This document shows, piece by piece, positions 45,510 through 56,316 of a DNA stretch of 64,000 nt; the first letter of the stretch is position 1, and each line of letters opens with the position of its first letter. A program made the position numbers and the translations under genes. The notes below the pieces were generated by a model. That model made no database searches, was not told the origin of the DNA, and saw only the letters and a program-made list of their open reading frames with translations. The DNA comes from Lactuca virosa (taxonomy: Eukaryota > Streptophyta > Magnoliopsida > Asterales > Asteraceae), in the NCBI GenBank assembly GCA_928212115.1, contig CAKMRJ010005745.1:217523953-217587952 (forward strand). Direction: 5' to 3'.

Positions 45510-45989
45510 ATGCCTTCAGCCACTAATAATCCAGTTTACAAGGAAGAAGTTGTAGTCATGGAGATAGACATAGAACCACCGACAGAAGTCAACCACAGAA
45601 CATTCAGTTTAACCATAACATTTTTGTTGAAGCTCATCTGCTACATATTTAGTCTACTGGAACGTTTTGGTCGCCTCTGGACATACTATTACCCACGAAT
45701 ATTTGGGGAAATAATGCTCCCATCCCCACTTAAGTTTATTATCTTTGGCTTGGCTGCTTTTGCAGAAATGAAGTCGCAAGGGTCTGAATTTCCTTTCAAA
45801 AGCCACCCTCGATCAATGCATGTTGCAGTTACCAGTCTACTCTTTTATGGTTTGGCTTCAGCAGCCGAACACTTCATTTATGTCACGCATCTTGGTCCAG
45901 CTGCAGTTTATGGCATGGTTGCTCACTCGGGAAGGATTGGTTCTTTGTGCATTTTGGTGGCATCTGTGGCATCTTTGTTCTATCTTTGA
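45510..45989 (+). CDS. Small multi-pass membrane protein of unknown function
   Basis: The frame from the ATG at 45510 (MPSATNNPVYKEEVVVMEID) to a stop at 45987-45989 encodes 159 residues. I chose this ATG because the frame upstream has no other ATG and because it lies downstream of TATAAATA at a usual distance. Residues about 1-30 are acidic and hydrophilic. Hydrophobic segments follow at about 35-55 (LTITFLLKLICYIFSLL), 72-88 (LKFIIFGLAAF), 110-130 (VTSLLFYGLASAAEHFIYV) and 137-159 (VYGMVAH...SLCILVASVASLFYL), so three to four membrane spans are likely. I do not recognise the family. It is uninterrupted, with codon use unlike the surrounding AT-rich repeats, and is the best host gene candidate here. 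It may be single-exon. Confidence 0.65.
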   Translation: MPSATNNPVYKEEVVVMEIDIEPPTEVNHRTFSLTITFLLKLICYIFSLLERFGRLWTYYYPRIFGEIMLPSPLKFIIFGLAAFAEMKSQGSEFPFKSHPRSMHVAVTSLLFYGLASAAEHFIYVTHLGPAAVYGMVAHSGRIGSLCILVASVASLFYL

Positions 45990-46775
45990 TATTTTCATTT
46001 CTCTCACTTAGTCTAAAACTGCAGTATATATACCTATGTATCGGGAGTATGATGCCTAAGATAGATTTCAACTACTGTTTACCCATGTAACATCTCATCC
46101 CATATATGTTTTTGATATGAACCATGAGCTTCTTATAAGCACATGGTGTTAGTCGTTTGGAGGTTATTTGGACCAATCTACTCTTTTGGGTAATAAGACA
46201 TTAATTATATGATTTTGGACACTGCCTCATGACCTGGCTCGTGGGTTATATATGTGGTCATGAGCTAACAATTACCTTCCAACATAGTTTTAGTTGTTTT
46301 AAAGTTATTTACACAAATATGATATTAAGGCTTTGATGTTAAACATTAAGTATATGTGACTTTGTTTGATTTGGGACATTGACTTACGGGTTGACTTATG
46401 GATTATCGCCATTAAGAACTTGAGTGGTGGAGTTAGTAACATCCCACGTTGACTTTGTTTTTTATTGTGAACTAACTACTTCCCACCGGCACCACCCATT
46501 AAGTTGATTTGGAGCTTATATGGGCTTTGGTCGTGGAGTCATGGTAAATGATCCACCAAATAATTCAAGTGGTGTTACAACTTAGAGATCGTATGATAAC
46601 TTTTTTTAACGTATATTAAAAAGATATAAAAATTCACTAAGAATAAAAAAAATTACATTTTATAATTGTTCATTAGAGCATCTCATGGGATTTTTCTATA
46701 ACTTATTATTATTAGCTTTTTTTTTTATTGATGGTTTATTACCATTCGTGTTGTGGAGTACATAACTGATTTGTT
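45990..46775. other. Downstream intergenic DNA
   Basis: Contains the likely 3' UTR of the membrane protein gene and AT-rich DNA. Two loosely similar phrases (CATGGTGTTAGTCGTTTGGAGG and AACATAGTTTTAGTTGTTTTAA, about 46141 and 46280) hint at an old duplication. No further gene was seen. Confidence 0.45.
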
Positions 46776-46784
46776 TTCGTTTAG

Positions 46785-48382
46785 GACAAAACTGCAAAAA
46801 TTGTCTCTGTGGTATGCATTTTTTCTCAAGTTTGGACTAAACCTCAACTTTTTTGGATTGGTGGTCTTTTTGGCCTAGTTTTAATGCGTATTTGGTCCCT
46901 CGGTAAACTAAAATAACTGCAATGCCCTTCTATTTATTTTTTATGTTTTTTCTATTTAATTTAAATAAAAAAGAAAATAAATAAATAATTTTGGGCCTAC
47001 ATCTATCTCTATCTCTATCTCTATCTCTCTCATAAATAAATAATTTTGAGCCTACATAAATCTCTATCTCTATCTCTATCTCATGAATGAACAAACTAAC
47101 GAACGAACACCCATATCATAAACATTACCAAACGGTAGAAAATCCAACAAATTTACATGTGTTCTACAATCAATTTTAAAATTCAAGATATCTATTTCAC
47201 ACACACACTCACATTCTATTTGATATATCTCACTCACATATCATAGACTCTGTTTCCTCACCTTCCTTTCAGTCAAGCACGATCTCGCACACAACAAACA
47301 ACTCCAATACACTCTGTTTCATTATGCCTCTCTTTGATATTTCCCTTCTTTCTTTCATCTCCAGGTTGTGGTGTTTCCCCTCTTTCTGTCATCTCCGACC
47401 AACAGCCAACCTTTCCTCTTCATTTGATTCATCTTCTCAGTGACCCATGAGAGAAATTTCAAACAAAAAACACCCAGATACAAAATCATTATTATTGATT
47501 CAAACCCCAATAATCATTCAACCCTAGAGTACAGGATGTAAATGAAGAACACGAGTAAACTCTAGAAATCGGGTGGAGCTTCATTTGATGTTTTTGCCAT
47601 TGATACACACATGACGAAATTAAAAGTGGGTCTCGAATTTACCAGATTTGATCCAGCGAGTCTATGATATGTGATGGGAAGAAGGCGATGCTTCCTGGCC
47701 TTGGATCTGTTATGTCGTCCGTTAGGCCACCTCCGACCACAATTTCCTTCGTCGGATATTATAATAGTGATGGCTCTGATCTTCTTTAAGTGTGAGGGTA
47801 CTGGATGATGAATCCAAGGAAACTCACCACTCCCATTCTTTTGGTCCATGTGGTTTGAGTAGTGGTGGTTCTGGTTAACGGTGGTGGCTAGGGTTGTGAT
47901 ATGAAGAAGGAAGAAGAAAGAAGAACATAGGTGATGGTGCTGAAGTTGAACGACTTTTGGGTTTTGTGTATATTGATTTTGAAGTGTATAGGAGTTTGTG
48001 GTACTCGAATCTGAACGTAGAACTTCATATGATTCATCATTGTGTGTATGTATGTGCTATATCAAGGAAAAAGAAGCAAGGTTTACCTGTGTTGAATCTG
48101 AACCCAAATATTCATATTGTTCTTCCCCAGATCTTTATATCTTCATCTAGTCTTCATTATGAGAGAGAGGCCCCTTTTATTTTTTTTAATTATTAAATTA
48201 TTAAAAAATATATTAAAAAAATGTAAAAATAAAAATAAAAGGGAAGAATAGTCTTTTTAATTTTCGGAGGGACCATTTCCTTATAGAAACATGGCCAAAA
48301 GGACCATGCAGCCAAAAAAGTCGAGGTTTCAGCTAAACCTCGGAAAAATGCATACCACAGTGACCATTTTTGCAATTTTGTC
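46785..48382. mobile_element. Mutator-like TIR element, non-autonomous
   Basis: The left end GACAAAACTGCAAAAATTGT, with CTGTGGTATGCATTTTT, is matched in reverse at the right end (AAAAATGCATACCACAGTGA, then GCAATTTTGTC). The TIRs are about 140 bp. The 9-bp flanks TTCGTTTAG (46776-46784) and TATATTTAG (48383-48391) agree at 6 of 9, consistent with an old 9-bp duplication. Interior: two CTATCT microsatellite blocks (about 47003-47030 and 47063-47088) and no transposase. The terminal sequence is related to the element at 1-6027. Confidence 0.78.
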
Positions 48383-48503
48383 TATATTTAGTGACCAATA
48401 TACTTTAAGGCCATCAGCTATGTTCTACGTGATTTTACTCAAAAAGTGTGGCATATCAACTTCAATACATCCTTACTAAACTTAGAAAGTGTTCACCACT
48501 CCA

Positions 48504-48506
<3 letters not shown>

Positions 48507-48562
<56 letters not shown>
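48507..48562. repeat. TA microsatellite 1 of the nest
   Basis: About 55 bases of uninterrupted TA, ending at the TAGGTAAGTT edge of the next element. Confidence 0.97.
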
Positions 48563-48566
<4 letters not shown>

Positions 48567-50806
48567 TAAGTTAAATCGAGAACGTTCAAAAGCTTGAGAA
48601 CGCGAGAACGTACCATTTATGTAAACTTCGAAACTAAGGGAATTAATTTGTAACATTTAAATTGATTATAAGGATATTAACTAATTGTCTCTTTAGTTGA
48701 TTCCTTGAAAATAGCTAACGTATTCATTAATATATACCGTCATTAATCATTTTATATTCACAAGACTCAAACAATTCAACCAGTTCTCCACAAGCGCCGT
48801 TTTTTTCCTTTCAAGCCAATTAGGGTTCAAATCAATCCATAACCCATCGTGATAACATGTAAAAATCAGATCATCTAAAACAGCCAAGGCTAGTGGTCCT
48901 ACCAACGAATGCGTCGATCGAGGCTGTTTGTGGCAAAGCACGACGGGAAAAGGGCTTCCGGCGACTGATGGACGATAGTACAAATTGGTAATATAAACAA
49001 CCATATATTTGATGACATACATATGTGGTAAACGAGCAATATATGTGCTTCATATTTTCTTCATGTTTCTCTCCCTCTTTTTGGTTTATTTTTTTGTTGG
49101 CAATTACTCGTCAACGGTAACACACAAAAAAGAAGAAAAAAAGGGAATTGCATTAGTTCTTGGGCTTTTGGAAACATTCTTTGGCTTTGATTGTGATCAA
49201 TGATTACAATTCATGCAAGTTTTTTTATTTGGTTTATTTAGTTTTCAAAAATGATTTTTATTCTTGGAGTTGTTTGATTTATCCATGATTAGAGTAGGAA
49301 TGTAATTTGTGAATAATGTCAATATTGTTTTCAAAAAAATATTTTATGAATATTGTTATAATTTATAAGTAACTACATCATGAATTGCAAATTGGAATAT
49401 ATTATTAAAATGACATTAAATAAAAAATTGTGTTTGTGATTTCTATACTGTTAATGAATAAAATTATTTTCGTTTGGGTATTAATTTGTTGGTTTTTTAG
49501 GTTTATTCACTTTCTAAGAAAAAAGAAGAACAATGATCGAGATGGATCTTTATGGATTGGACAGGCATCGAGATCCATATTTTCATAATTTTTGGTTGTT
49601 ATTTTTTTCATTTGTAATGTTGTAATCATTTATTTATGAAGGTAGGTTTCATATACAATATGTAATCATGTATGAATGATTTATGAATATAATTGTTTTG
49701 TTTTATTAATTATACTTAACTCTTTACATATTAATCATGTATGAATCGTTTATTCCATTTTCTTATTTATTTTAAGAAACTTTTCCCTATTTTGGTGTTT
49801 TATTCATTTATTAATATTACTATCGTGTATGTACTGTATAATTATGTATAAAGTGTTTTATTCATTTATAAATATAACTATTGTACTTTATTCATTGTAA
49901 TGTTTATTTTTGTTTATATACATTCATAATTAACATAATAAGGTCAAATGAAATTCTCAAAAGAATTCATTTATGAATGAAAATAGCATGAATCTGACCA
50001 TTAACTTGTTAAAGAATAAATATCCACTTACATATTTTTATTATACAAACCATTAATTTCTATTAAAAAAAAATCAAATTATGCATACATCATTTATGAA
50101 TATAGGTTGCATATATAATATGTAATCATGTATGAATATAATTGTTTTGTTTTATTAATTATACTTTATTCTTTACATATTAATCATGTATGAATCATTT
50201 ATTCTATTTTCTTATTTATTTTGAGAAACTTTTCCCTCTTTCGGTGTTTTATTCATTTATTAATATTACTATTGTGTATGGATTGTATAATTATGTATAA
50301 AGTGTTTTATTCATTTATAAATCTAACTATTGTATTTTGTGCATGATAATGTTTATTTTTGTTTATATACATTCATAATTAACATAATAAAGTCAAATGA
50401 AATTCTTAAAAAAATTCATTTATGAATGAAAATCACATGAATTGGACCATTAACTTGTTAAAGAATAAATATCCATTAACATACTTTTATTATACAAAAC
50501 ACTAATTTGTATTAAAAAAATTCAAATTATTCATACATCAATAAATACAATAAAATTGTAGAATAAAAATAGGTTTTTTTAAAATATGAAAAAAAAATCA
50601 AGAATTCATTCAATTTGATTATTTTATATTAATAAAAAAAGATATATTTTTTGTAAAAAAATTGAAATAAATGATTGCAAAATTATAGGAAACAATCATT
50701 TAATTAAGTTTAATATCTCATTAATGCAATTTTAAAATTCTTATATTACCCATAGAAATGATTGATCCATAATTGTTCTCGCGTTCTCAACCTTTTTGCA
50801 TTCTCA
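48563..50806. mobile_element. TIR element in a TA microsatellite (family C)
   Basis: The left end has GAGAACGTTCAAAAGCTTGAGAACGCGAGAAC (split here: GAGAACGTTCAAAAGC, TTGAGAACGCGAGAAC). The right end has its reverse complement in diverged form (GTTCTCGCGTTCTCAACC, then GCATTCTCAATATA). TA repeats lie directly outside both ends. The interior is AT-rich and contains a direct duplication of about 450 bp. No protein domain was seen. Confidence 0.75.
49643..50545. repeat. Direct duplication of ~450 bp inside the family C element
   Basis: The block at about 49643-50100 recurs at about 50103-50545. Shared landmarks include TATGTAATCATGTATGAAT, TTGAGAAACTTTTCCCT-like and ATTCATTTATGAATGAAAAT. The copies differ at scattered bases, so the duplication predates some divergence. 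Confidence 0.88.
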
Positions 50807-50817
50807 ATATATATATA

Positions 50818-50860
<43 letters not shown>

Positions 50861-50880
50861 ATAGACAGAGAGAGAGAGAG
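50807..50880. repeat. TA then GA microsatellite 2 of the nest
   Basis: TA repeats with two AATATA-type interruptions, then GACAGAGAGAGAGAGAG, ending at GGTAGGTTCC. Confidence 0.96.
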
Positions 50881-51421
50881 GTAGGTTCCGTTGAGTATCA
50901 AAATAAAATAGAGATCTTGAGATTCAACCACAGCCACATAATTCACATTTGCCGCTCTAACCCTCCGGCGTACAGGTGCGGCGGGTTAGTTATAATCATA
51001 AATGATTACGTAGCGCCGCCCGCTCCTTTCACCTCTGTCACCTTCCCCAGCACCACACCCGCCACCGCCACCGCCACCACCACTACCACCACCTCTGCCA
51101 CCATCCGACCCCACCAATGTCATCTCTGTCACTTATACCATCACCACCTCTGTCACCATCACTTCTTTTGCCACCAACCGTTATAATCATATATGATTAC
51201 TCAATCTGTGAACAGACATATATATGTATAATCATTTATGATTATACATATACGTATAAACATGTATAATCATATATGATTATACATCTATGTCATATAA
51301 TCGTTTATGTTTAGGCATACCCCGTTGCTGCCGGTACATTGGAGCGTTAAATCGGCAAATGAGAAATATGTGGCTAAGGTTGAATCTCAAGATCTCTATT
51401 TTTTTTAATCTCGTGAAATGT

Positions 51422-51426
<5 letters not shown>
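50881..51426. mobile_element. Small TIR element in a TA microsatellite (family A, copy 2)
   Basis: Same family as 15367-15826: GTAGGTTCCGTTGAGTATC, then AGAGATCTTGAGATTCAACC at the left and the reverse complement at the right. The interior CCACCACC tract is longer than in copy 1. Palindromes such as TAATCATTTATGATTA are present at about 51230. Confidence 0.82.
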
Positions 51427-51464
<38 letters not shown>

Positions 51465-51489
51465 ATATATATATATATATATATATATA
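51427..51489. repeat. TA microsatellite 3 of the nest
   Basis: About 60 bases of TA with one CTATA interruption, between family A copy 2 and the family B element. Confidence 0.97.
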
Positions 51490-51493
51490 ATGG

Positions 51494-52059
51494 CTAGGTT
51501 AATGTGTTTTCTTACATTTATTGTATGCTAGAATGCACCAATAGAAAATTTAGTAAAATTAAATAATTATTTAGTTAAATAAAGATAGATATTAAATGAT
51601 TTCCACAATTGTATAAATATTAAATGATATCCATAATTATAATTATCTTTTTATAGAAACTAATTAAATTTGTCATTAATGTCAGCAATAACATTCTTTC
51701 AGAATGAATTCGCATCTAGGTTTTTATGTATGTGTTCGTGTTTTGTTTCAAAAGTCTTTCACTTAAAATACAATAAAGTTGCATGGAATATGAAGAACGA
51801 GAGTGTATTCTACTAGAATACACTCTCATTCTTCTAGATACGAATTCATTCTGAAAGAATATTATTGTTGACATTAATGACGAAGTTAATTAGTTTCCAT
51901 AAAAAATGAATTATAATTATGGATATCATTTAATATACATATAATTATGGAAATCGTTTAATATCTATATTTATTTGATTAAATACTAATTTTATTTTTA
52001 CTAAATTCTTATTGGTGCATTCTTGCACACAATAGATGTGAGAAACATTTTAACCTACC
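51494..52059. mobile_element. Long-hairpin (foldback-like) element in a TA microsatellite (family B)
   Basis: Almost the whole element is one inverted repeat. TAGGTTAATGTGTTTTC at the left matches the right end in reverse, and the homology continues inward (AGAATGCACCAATA, GATATCCATAATTATAATT, TTTCAGAATGAATTCG) to a near-perfect central palindrome at about 51792-51833 around CTACTAGAA. The left arm carries about 90 bp with no partner. No coding region was seen. Confidence 0.85.
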
Positions 52060-52078
52060 TCTCTCTCTCTCTCTCTCT

Positions 52079-52139
<61 letters not shown>
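52060..52139. repeat. CT then TA microsatellite 4 of the nest
   Basis: CTCTCT repeats of about 20 bases, then about 58 bases of TA. This is the mirror image of the TA-GA order on the left of the family A elements. Confidence 0.97.
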
Positions 52140-52140
<1 letters not shown>

Positions 52141-52294
52141 TATAAGTAAAATCATACAAGTTAAAAATAAACAACTACATAATTAAAATCATTTAAAACA
52201 TGATACAACATTCTATTATTGAAAATAAAAAATTACAAAATTAAAATTAAAAAAAAAAGACAACAAAAATTAAAAGTTTAACATTACAAAATAA

Positions 52295-52695
52295 AAACAA
52301 TATACGTTGTTGTCTTTCACTTTTGTCGTAGTCGTCTTCATTGTTACGGTTCTTTTGCCTTTGGTATACGTGCTTCATTAAATTTTGACAGAGATTGTTG
52401 TGTGTTTTTCTATTTCGTATTTCCAGAACTCAAGTATAGTATGTAGCAGTGCGGACTTGCATTTTTGCAGATGGATGAAGTAAATCGTTCGGAGTATACA
52501 TACAAATATTTGGCTCTTTTCTTATATTATCATGTTATGTAAAATGACACAAACAGCCATCATCTTCTTTATGTTTTCCCGATCTCATGATCGTGTTAGG
52601 TGTTTATTATGTGTCATTTGTTTTTTAAGACTCGAAAAGTCCATTCCACATCCTTCCTTGCGTATTCTAGTGCTAACTTGAACAATTTTTTTTTT
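52295..52695 (-). pseudogene. PIF/Harbinger transposase C-terminal remnant
   Basis: On the minus strand the order is EYARKDVEWTFRVLKNK (about 52690-52612), then MMAVCVILHNMII (about 52560-52520), then RNRKTHNNLCQNLMKHV (about 52420-52370). These correspond to the conserved end of plant Harbinger-type transposases (the RKDVERAFG and ILHNMI motifs). Stops and frameshifts separate the pieces. Both ends are lost, in a TA tract on one side and the Athila-like LTR on the other. Confidence 0.75.
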
Positions 52696-52708
52696 CATCT
52701 TCTCGATA

Positions 52709-54049
52709 TGATATTGCCATATTTATACACATTTTAGGCAATATTTTAATACATTTTTATTAATATTTTGGTTATTTGCAAAGATATATGATACTTATGA
52801 GATTGAATTGAATTTTGCAGCCAAAAGGAACACTCTTGAAGATAAAGGACCAAAATCAACAAGAATTGGAACTTTGGAGGATGAAAGCTTAAAAGAAGAA
52901 AAATCCCCGCGAAAAACCAAAATCACGACGTGGCCATCACATACACGACGTGGAGCGAGTGTTCTAGAAAATAAGTGCACGAGAAGTCAGAGTCCTTGCC
53001 CGATAAGGTATTGTCTCAAATTCCCGACGTGAAATCCTTGTTCACGTCGTGAAGCGCGAAAATTCCCAAAACTATAAATACTCATTCACTTCCACGGTTT
53101 GAAGAGGCTTGGAAGATTTTCAGAGAGATTTATGGAGAATAATTATTCGGAGAAACCGAAATTAATCATTCTAGTAAGGAGATTTATTTGAAGATCGAGA
53201 GATTGAAGAATATATTCACTACATTATTTTGGTACACTTTAATCATGTCTTTCATTGTTGAGATTTTGTTCATGTTTATAGCCATGAGTAGCTGAATTTA
53301 GTTGCTTTCGTTTAGCTAGATGAAGTTTTAAACTCTATGGTTTGGTTTATTAAATTATGGATATTAATTGTTGGTTATGAGCTTGTGTTTGATTATCTTT
53401 ACCTAGCATGTTAATATTTGATACTTTGATTGCTTGAATTCAGGTTCTATGTAGCTTAGTGACCATTAAATTATATTAACTTGTTACCTAGTAGTTTTAG
53501 TGACTATTAAGTGATAAAAAGTAACTAATTTAGCTGCTCTGGAGAACATAAATTATGACCATAATTGTTTTATTAAGATCAATCTTACATAGCTTATCTA
53601 CATTCTATAACTGGTTCTGTGTTTGCTAGTGTATGACCATACATAGTTTTACATGAATTAGTGAAGACATTAGTAAATTTGGACTTGAATTGCTAATAAA
53701 ATAATACTTGATAACCAACATTGATAATCCATAATTAGGAGCTAACCATATAGGAGAAGTGGAATCGAACTAAACGGAAGTGTTCTTAGTAATTAATTTA
53801 AATCGTTAGTTAAAGAGTTTAAGTTTGTCTGAACTTGCAAAATCAGATAAAAACCACTTTAACTTTTGCTTGTTTTAGGATAATTTTTAGTGATTTGGTC
53901 AATTAATTAAATATGTTCCCTGTTTTCGACCCCAACTTACTTTAATATGATATACACTGACTAGGTACACTGCCTGTAGGTGCAATAATAGATAAGTAGT
54001 TAGGTTATAAATTTAAAGCTAGATAAGGTGATATATTTTGCACACATCA
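52709..54049 (+). repeat. 5' LTR of the Athila-like element
   Basis: About 1.34 kb, with a TATA box CTATAAATA at 53072-53080 and two palindrome pairs upstream of it (52924/52944 and 53023/53043). The last ~600 bp match the 3' LTR. The start is approximate. Confidence 0.72.
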
Positions 54050-54055
54050 AGTTTT

Positions 54056-54073
54056 TGGCGTCGTTGCCTGGGA
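54056..54073 (+). other. Athila-type primer binding site
   Basis: TGGCGTCGTTGCCTGGGA, close to the TGGCGCCGTTGCCGGGGA sequence used by Athila-type elements (complement of tRNA-Asp), with two differences. Confidence 0.85.
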
Positions 54074-54371
54074 ACGTCTATTTTAGTTTTTAATTTAATT
54101 GCTTTAGGTTAATCGATCCTTTTTGTGGGGTAAAACCTGCAAAAAGTTAATTTTTAGCATTAGTTTTCTGAAGTCACGACGTGACCTCTTAAAGATCACG
54201 ACGTGGGTTCAACTCTTTTACGTTTTATTTCATTTGTTAGCTTCTATTCAGATTATTTGCTTAAACACAACGTGGCATCATTACCACGTAGTGGTGAACA
54301 TTCTGTAGGACTTTTTAATTACCTTTTGTTCGTTTTTACATTTTTATTTTTGCTTTTTGTTGCAGTAGTAC

Positions 54372-55860
54372 ATGACCCGTGGATCCAATACACCTTTGAT
54401 ACCACCGCTTGAAGATCCAGAGTCAGCCCTTCGTAAAAAGACGAACAAGAACGTAGGAGAAACAAACACAACAAAGAAATCACCATTCAAGGATCTTAAA
54501 TTGGTTTTTGGTAAAAAGAAAGGAAAGCACGTTGGAGAATCAAGCAACCCTCCAAAGGACAAAGGCACTTTAGAAGGTACTAAGAACAATCCAAAGGAGG
54601 TTGGTTACGAAACATACGAAAGTAGTGAACCCGAATGTGAGCAAGAAAACAACATGGAGGATATTGCCAATATTTTGATGGAAACATATAAGAAGAGAAT
54701 TCGAGAGGACACCGATCCAGGTTTAGTGCAACCCGCAATTCCCAATACCGCAAAATTCGAGCTTAAGGGACATATTCTTTCTACGCTTAAGGACGTTCCA
54801 TTTTTCGGGAAAGATCATGAGGATGCTTACAAACACCTTGATGAAGTCAATGACATCGCTGGTTATTTCAAGATTCCAAATGTTCCACGCGAGACGATGT
54901 TATTGAGAATGCTTCCAGTCACTTTTAAAGGAGATGCTAAGGATTGGTTGAAAGCACCCCCACCCGGGTTCCATTACCACATGGGCACAAATGTGTGAAC
55001 AATTCTTAGAGCAATTTTTCCCACCATCAACAGTGTCTAAACTCAAGAGGGCGATAGCTAATTTTGAGCAACAACCGGGTGAATCACTTTATCAAGCATG
55101 GGAGCGTTACAAGGGATTACTTCAAAACTGCCCCCAAAATGATCTTAATGTACAACAAGAATTCTCAATCTTCTATGATCGGGTAAATGTGATGACAAGA
55201 CGACTCCTTGATTCTCAAGGACCTTTGACGAAGAAAAATCTTGTTGAAATTAAGGATTTAATTGAAGAATTTTCTAAGCATTCGCGTGAGTATCACAATC
55301 CTCGAAATAAAGGAGCAAAAGGAATTGGAAGTGGCACTTCTGTAGACATGGCGGGTGTTTTGGCTATGCTAAATAATATGGATCGAAGAATGACGAAGAT
55401 AGATCAATTCATACATGCTATACATGTGGGTTGTGAAAGATGCAATGGTCCACATTTGACAAAAGGTTGCCATTTGGACGAAAATGGGAATAAAAAAGCT
55501 CAAGTATGCTACTCAAGTGGAGATCGTTACGATGAAGATTGGAGGAAGCCAAAGAAAGAATGGTTGCCTTACGATGAATACAAAAGCAAAAAGGACGAGA
55601 AATTTAGGCAAACTGGTCGAGGCTTTTACCAAAAAGAGCAACCACAACCTGAAAAGAAAGTAGATTTTGAGTCCATGCTTACTAGATTTATGGAGGCTTT
55701 GAAAAAACGACATGATGAAACCGATGCGGTAATAAGAGACCATCAAGCTCTAATGAGAGATCAGCAAGCTTTACTTAGAAACCATCAAGCATCAATCCAA
55801 AACATTGAAGCTCAACTTGGTCAACTAACTACATTAGTTAATGAACGACTATCTCCATAA
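54372..55860 (+). pseudogene. gag: gag of the Athila-like element, one frameshift
   Basis: ATG at 54372 (MTRGSNTPLIPP). The core includes FELKGHILSTLKDVPFFGKD and MLLRMLPVTFKGDAKDWL, then continues in another frame from about 54968 (TTWAQMCEQFLEQFFPPS), so one base was gained or lost at the ACCCGGGTTCC stretch. Next come SLYQAWERYKGLLQNCP and a zinc knuckle, CERCNGPHLTKGC at about 55433-55470. The C-terminal part has HQALMRDQQALLRNHQAS coiled-coil-like repeats and ends at a TAA (55858-55860). This is a structural polyprotein for particle assembly. Confidence 0.88.
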
Positions 55861-56316
55861 ATTCCCGATAAAAAACCACAACCGCATGTGATGGCCATCA
55901 ACACTGAAGAAGATACTATTTATGAGTTCTTAGAAGCCCTAGAAGAAGAGCCAAATCAGCCCGAACCACAACAAAAGAAGTCGAAGGTTGAAGATAAAAT
56001 TTATGCCGAATCCTCAACATCACGACGTGGAGATTCAATCTCCACGACGTGGGCACGGACTGAAAAGAAAAATCATTCTTGCACTCTAGCTTTTCGTCCT
56101 CTGCTACCATTTCCTTCTCAAGCAAGAGTTCATCCATTGGAGCAAGAACATCTAAAATTTATGAAACAAGTTAAGGTTATTTCTATTAATACTCCTTTTG
56201 TTGAATCCTTGGCACAAGCGCCCAAATATACAAAGTTTCTTCAAGACTTACTCGAAACTCGCCAACAATGGAGAAAACTTCCAAGGTTGTCCTCAGTGAG
56301 AAAAGTTCCATGGTAA
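55861..56316 (+). pseudogene. Gag-protease linker, out of frame with the protease
   Basis: The frame continues after the TAA with IPDKKPQPHVMAINTEED, an acidic and proline-rich linker, through LPFPSQARVHPLEQEHLKFM and VFKQLKVISINTPF-like sequence typical of the Athila pre-protease region. It ends at 56316. A frameshift near 56290 is needed to enter the protease frame. A palindrome pair (56021/56043) lies within this coding stretch and is translated as TSRRG and STTWA. Confidence 0.75.
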
